IMG/VR virus record: IMGVR_UViG_3300008113_000607
Span: 1-31,788 of that record
Direction: 5' to 3' (one strand)
Length of the DNA: 31,788 bases
DNA from: a virus
This document shows positions 29,492-31,788 of this stretch, in pieces (positions within the stretch are counted from its first letter, which is position 1; each line of letters opens with the position of its first letter). Both the position numbers and the translations under genes were made by a program. The notes beneath the pieces are model-generated. The model saw nothing but the letters and a program-made list of their open reading frames with translations. It was not told the DNA's origin and did no database searches.

Positions 29492-29866
29492 ATGGACAAG
29501 AAAAAGGAAAACCGTATGGGGACATTGATTCGTATTTTGATTTTGAGTTGGTCTGCTGCACTCCTCACCGCAAGTTATGCTGGGGCTCTATCTAAGATGG
29601 ACCCCACCTTCATTGCTACCGTCTTCACAGCTTCTGCTGCGACTTTTGGTATCAATACAATGAAGAAAGGTGGTGACGACGATGACCATGATCATCCAGC
29701 ACCTGAACCAAGAAGAGAATTGGTTGTTGCTCCACCAGAACCACCAGCACCTGAGTTAGTTGTAGCAGAAACTCCTGTATCCCTTGAGGAAAGAGTAGAA
29801 GCACTTGAGACTAAAGTAGAAGGTGAAGAAGGTGAAGGGTTCGTCACACCCCGCACAGGAGCATAA
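29492..29866 (+). CDS. Small membrane protein with acidic/proline-rich tail
   Basis: A 124-residue protein. A hydrophobic segment, IRILILSWSAALLTASYAGA (about 13-32), and a second moderate one, FIATVFTASAATFGIN (40-55), are followed by the metal-like DDDDHDH, a Pro/Glu-rich stretch and a short coiled coil SLEERVEALETKVEGEEG. Two short membrane segments and a charged tail are compatible with a holin-like protein near the lysozyme, but this is not demonstrated. A second ATG at 29516 has a better SD (AAGGA) and would remove eight residues. Confidence 0.72.
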   Translation: MDKKKENRMGTLIRILILSWSAALLTASYAGALSKMDPTFIATVFTASAATFGINTMKKGGDDDDHDHPAPEPRRELVVAPPEPPAPELVVAETPVSLEERVEALETKVEGEEGEGFVTPRTGA

Positions 29867-29973
29867 TGTCCAAGTCACCAAACAAAGGTAAGAAAGGTTC
29901 CGCTGGTAATAAGAAGCAGAATCAAGGCAACGCAACCGCTAAGAAGGCGAAGAATGGCGGCAAAAAGAAGTAA
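29866..29973 (+). CDS. Tiny lysine-rich basic protein
   Basis: A 35-residue protein with 12 lysines and no acidic residue, with a KGKKGS start and NGGKKK end. It starts at TAATG on the previous stop and its own stop is TAATG for the next gene. The composition suggests nucleic-acid or membrane binding. The ends in perfect overlap support it as real in spite of its size. Confidence 0.62.
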   Translation: MSKSPNKGKKGSAGNKKQNQGNATAKKAKNGGKKK

Positions 29974-30149
29974 TGGAACTCATTGCTTTTTTAATAGTTG
30001 GTTATGCCGAAATTAGTCCTGGTAGTTGCCAGTTGGAATATTTTAGATACAATGAAATACACTCGCTCGTAATCCCGTGCCACGAGAATGGAACACTCCA
30101 AAAAGGGAGTGTTGGAATGCTCCCATCCATAAAATACTCCAAGCAATAG
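29973..30149 (+). CDS. Small protein with hydrophobic N-terminus
   Basis: A 58-residue protein, MELIAFLIVGYAEISPGSCQ at its start, where the first 12 residues could be a short signal or anchor. The C-terminal half overlaps another reading frame (30077-30277). It is coupled upstream by TAATG. The overlap region includes a perfect 8-bp hairpin. No family is recognised. Confidence 0.58.
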   Translation: MELIAFLIVGYAEISPGSCQLEYFRYNEIHSLVIPCHENGTLQKGSVGMLPSIKYSKQ

Positions 30150-30277
30150 ATAATCACACCCGTCTTTTTTTAGAGACGGGTGATTTTTGGCATCAAGAGC
30201 AAGCAGATATACTAAGGAAATATATAAAAGACCTGAAAGTATGGATACACAAAGAAGAGGGTTGGTGGAATGAATAG
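30077..30277 (+). CDS. Small helical protein, GTG start, overlapping frame
   Basis: A 66-residue protein. The C-terminal two thirds, HKILQAIDNHTRLFLETGDF then WHQEQADILRKYIKDLKVWI, resemble a small cyanophage protein family I recall. No ATG exists in this frame, so GTG 30077 is the likely start, lying 73 bases inside the preceding gene and lacking a clear SD. A terminator-like hairpin (30157-30188) lies within its coding sequence. Confidence 0.65.
   Translation: MPREWNTPKRECWNAPIHKILQAIDNHTRLFLETGDFWHQEQADILRKYIKDLKVWIHKEEGWWNE
30092..30188 (+). promoter_or_regulatory. Cluster of hairpins in overlapping genes, attenuator-like
   Basis: Hairpin 1: AACACTCC (30092-30099) with GGAGTGTT (30106-30113). 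An alternative, mutually exclusive pairing is GGGAG (30105-30109) with CTCCC (30120-30124). Hairpin 2: CACCCGTCT (30157-30165) with AGACGGGTG (30174-30182), followed by A and five T. Hairpin 2 resembles an intrinsic terminator 8 bases after the stop at 30149, yet lies inside the next gene. Confidence 0.5.
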
Positions 30278-30425
30278 TGAGTTTAACTGGGGAGTATTCA
30301 TCATCTTATCCTGTGGACTTGCGTTCACAGGATATTGTGTTTTCTATATACTTAGGTTAGCCCACTTGGAGATGAAAGATGAAACACATAAGTCTGATTC
30401 TGTCCCTGACAAGTCTAAGCATTAG
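30270..30425 (+). CDS. Small single-pass membrane protein
   Basis: A 51-residue protein with one hydrophobic helix, WGVFIILSCGLAFTGYCVFY (7-26), and a short charged tail. It overlaps the preceding gene by eight bases and the next by 47. GGTGG lies upstream of the ATG. Small consecutive membrane proteins (this and the next) near lysis genes recall Rz/Rz1-type nested pairs, but no lipobox or clear spanin pattern is visible. Confidence 0.6.
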   Translation: MNSEFNWGVFIILSCGLAFTGYCVFYILRLAHLEMKDETHKSDSVPDKSKH

Positions 30426-30591
30426 TGCTGCGATTGGTGTAGGAGCATATATCACCTATCAAAAAGCACAGAAGATTTTAGACAACCCAGAAGAGTTTGT
30501 TGGTGCTGTTGTAGAGAAGCAGGTCAACAAGGCATTTGAGAAACTTCCTCTGCCTAAACTAAATACGAAAGAGTTTAAACTTCCTTTCTAA
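30379..30591 (+). CDS. Small membrane-anchored protein
   Basis: A 70-residue protein with an N-terminal hydrophobic segment, ISLILSLTSLSISAAIGVGA (about 4-23), then a helical amphipathic part and a proline/lysine tail ending FEKLPLPKLNTKEFKLPF. The segment could be an uncleaved anchor. It is coupled to the nuclease gene by a TAATG overlap. Similar small membrane proteins occur before thermonuclease genes in cyanophages as far as I recall. Confidence 0.7.
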   Translation: MKHISLILSLTSLSISAAIGVGAYITYQKAQKILDNPEEFVGAVVEKQVNKAFEKLPLPKLNTKEFKLPF

Positions 30592-31022
30592 TGTCAGAAA
30601 AAGATCCGTATATTTACAGAATTAAGTCAGTTGGAAGAGTTGTAGATGGCGACACCATTGATGCTGACATTGATTTGGGGTTTGATATTTCTCTCACTAA
30701 ACGAATTCGTCTGGCGGGTATTGATACCCCAGAAAGTCGCACGAGAGATCTCAAAGAAAAAGAACTTGGATTAGATGCGAAGAACTGGTTGAAGCATCAG
30801 TTAGAAGATGCTTTTGATGTTGTTATCCGCACAGAAAAACCAGATTCTACTGAGAAATATGGGCGCATTATCGGACATCTTTTTATTAACGGACAAGATG
30901 AATCTTTGAATAACCAAATGATTACTGAGGGTTATGCTCTTCCTTATGATGGTGGAACAAAAGATAAGGACTGGGAACCACTCAGAGAAATTCGTAGAGC
31001 AAAGGGCACATTGATTGAGTAG
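30591..31022 (+). CDS. Staphylococcal-nuclease (thermonuclease) homologue
   Basis: A 143-residue SNase-fold, calcium-type nuclease. VVDGDTIDADIDLGF (18-32) with D21, KRIRLAGIDTPESR (37-50) with R40 and E48, and KYGRIIGHLFI (89-99) with R92 reproduce the catalytic set D21/R35/E43/R87 of the S. aureus enzyme. There is no signal peptide. The upstream gene encodes a membrane-anchored protein with an overlapping stop. Host DNA or RNA breakdown to feed phage nucleotide supply is a possible role. Confidence 0.92.
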   Translation: MSEKDPYIYRIKSVGRVVDGDTIDADIDLGFDISLTKRIRLAGIDTPESRTRDLKEKELGLDAKNWLKHQLEDAFDVVIRTEKPDSTEKYGRIIGHLFINGQDESLNNQMITEGYALPYDGGTKDKDWEPLREIRRAKGTLIE

Positions 31023-31025
31023 GGA

Positions 31026-31788
31026 ATGGAAATCCCAGAGATACAAGTTCACCAAGTTGAGGTTCCAGTTGTTCGTAGATTGGAACCACCTGTTGTCTTA
31101 ACACCATCCATAAGATCTTTACAAAAACCAGTAGTCCAAGTTCCTACTGCTGAAATTCCTTATTATGAACCCATTGATGTTCCAACAACGGAACAATGGA
31201 AACAGATAGTGGAGGGACAGAATTCGCAAAAAGAAAAGGAAGAAACCCAAGAAGAGAAGTCTAGGCAACTACCACCTGCCGCTCCTGTTGTTCCTCCTGC
31301 CGTTCAGGTTCCACAAGAAACACAGGTAGTTACACCACCACCAACAACAAACTTAGGAGTACCCGTCATTGAAGTACCCCTCATCGGACAAGTTCCCATC
31401 CCACCTAAAGAGCAGGTTATTCTTGCTGGCACCACTGCTACTGCTTCTGTTGCTGCGGCTCTTGTTGGCAAATCTCTGGTGGAATGGATGGTAGGTAAAA
31501 TGAAACCTATCGTCCAGCAGGTGTACGTTCAGGCAAAGAAACGGCTCCACCGAGACCTGACGCCTTATGAGTTACAGGTTGACTTCGCTGCCCAACTGGA
31601 ACTGAAGAAGAAGGTTTTGAAGACATTCCAGAAGGAACTAAAGCAGCAGAAGAAGGAACAATACCTCCATTGGACACAACAACAACATCAGCACATATCT
31701 TCGCATAAGGAGACTGGGGATGAAAATGTATCCCAGCCTTCATTGCTTCGCCGCATTTTAAGAGGCGGACGAGCTCAAAGTCCAAACG
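31026..31788 (+). CDS. Proline-rich membrane protein, 3' end beyond window
   Basis: At least 254 codons, open to the window edge. The N-terminal half is Pro/Val-rich (QVEVPVVRRLEPPV, PAAPVVPPAVQVP). A hydrophobic segment, VILAGTTATASVAAALVGKS (about 138-157), follows, then a basic/Gln-rich helical tail with ELKKKVLKTFQKELKQQKKE. It resembles a cyanophage family with EVP/PPxVxxP repeats, which I recall without known function. It starts 3 bases after the nuclease stop with GGGA just upstream. Partial gene. Confidence 0.75.
   Translation, partial: MEIPEIQVHQVEVPVVRRLEPPVVLTPSIRSLQKPVVQVPTAEIPYYEPIDVPTTEQWKQIVEGQNSQKEKEETQEEKSRQLPPAAPVVPPAVQVPQETQVVTPPPTTNLGVPVIEVPLIGQVPIPPKEQVILAGTTATASVAAALVGKSLVEWMVGKMKPIVQQVYVQAKKRLHRDLTPYELQVDFAAQLELKKKVLKTFQKELKQQKKEQYLHWTQQQHQHISSHKETGDENVSQPSLLRRILRGGRAQSPN

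Overview
The window is an AT-rich, tightly packed phage segment with every gene on the + strand. The gene set points to a T4-like cyanophage (Kyanoviridae-type myovirus of marine Synechococcus or Prochlorococcus). It combines a T4 replication core (gp44, gp62, RegA, gp43, UvsX, gp41, gp61) with genes typical of cyanophages: Hsp20, a MazG-like pyrophosphatase, a 2OG-Fe(II) oxygenase and class I ribonucleotide reductase. Two tRNA genes and several T4-type late promoter boxes (TATAAATA, GATAAATA, CTAAATA) support this. No photosystem gene lies in the window. Host and family are inferred from content only.

Region 1 (1-11.6 kb) is DNA replication. It starts with clamp loader gp44, which is followed by an inserted cassette holding a small ORF and an HNH endonuclease. 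A 17-bp copy of the gp44 3' end lies at both borders of that cassette. Next come two small genes, a putative PD-(D/E)XK nuclease, a broken Dam methylase, gp62, RegA, Hsp20, a paralogous pair of small genes, DNA polymerase gp43, UvsX, a 2OG oxygenase, helicase gp41 and MazG. Most genes here overlap by 1-8 bases (ATGA, TAATG, TGATG), which suggests translational coupling.

Region 2 (11.6-17.8 kb) begins with tRNA-Ala(TGC) and tRNA-Leu(TAG) and continues with probable virion or core proteins. These include a nucleotidyltransferase-like protein and a DUF3008-like/EF-hand-like protein. Small membrane and coiled-coil genes follow.

Region 3 (17.8-22.3 kb) holds primase gp61, NrdA, and an NrdB gene with an internal frame-breaking deletion.

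Region 4 (22.3-25.6 kb) encodes two large low-complexity proteins. Several proteins in regions 2 and 4 start with a peptide resembling the T4 capsid-targeting sequence. One such start is nested inside another gene behind a consensus Shine-Dalgarno (SD) sequence.

Region 5 (25.6-31.8 kb) is accessory and lysis-related: a GIY-YIG nuclease, a C39-like peptidase and a GH24 lysozyme that share an N-terminal module, a secreted outer-membrane-barrel-like protein behind a strongly structured leader, several tiny membrane or basic proteins, a staphylococcal-nuclease homologue, and a proline-rich membrane protein cut by the window end. No stretch over 300 bases lacks a gene, and no CRISPR array, integrase or convincing - strand gene was seen.
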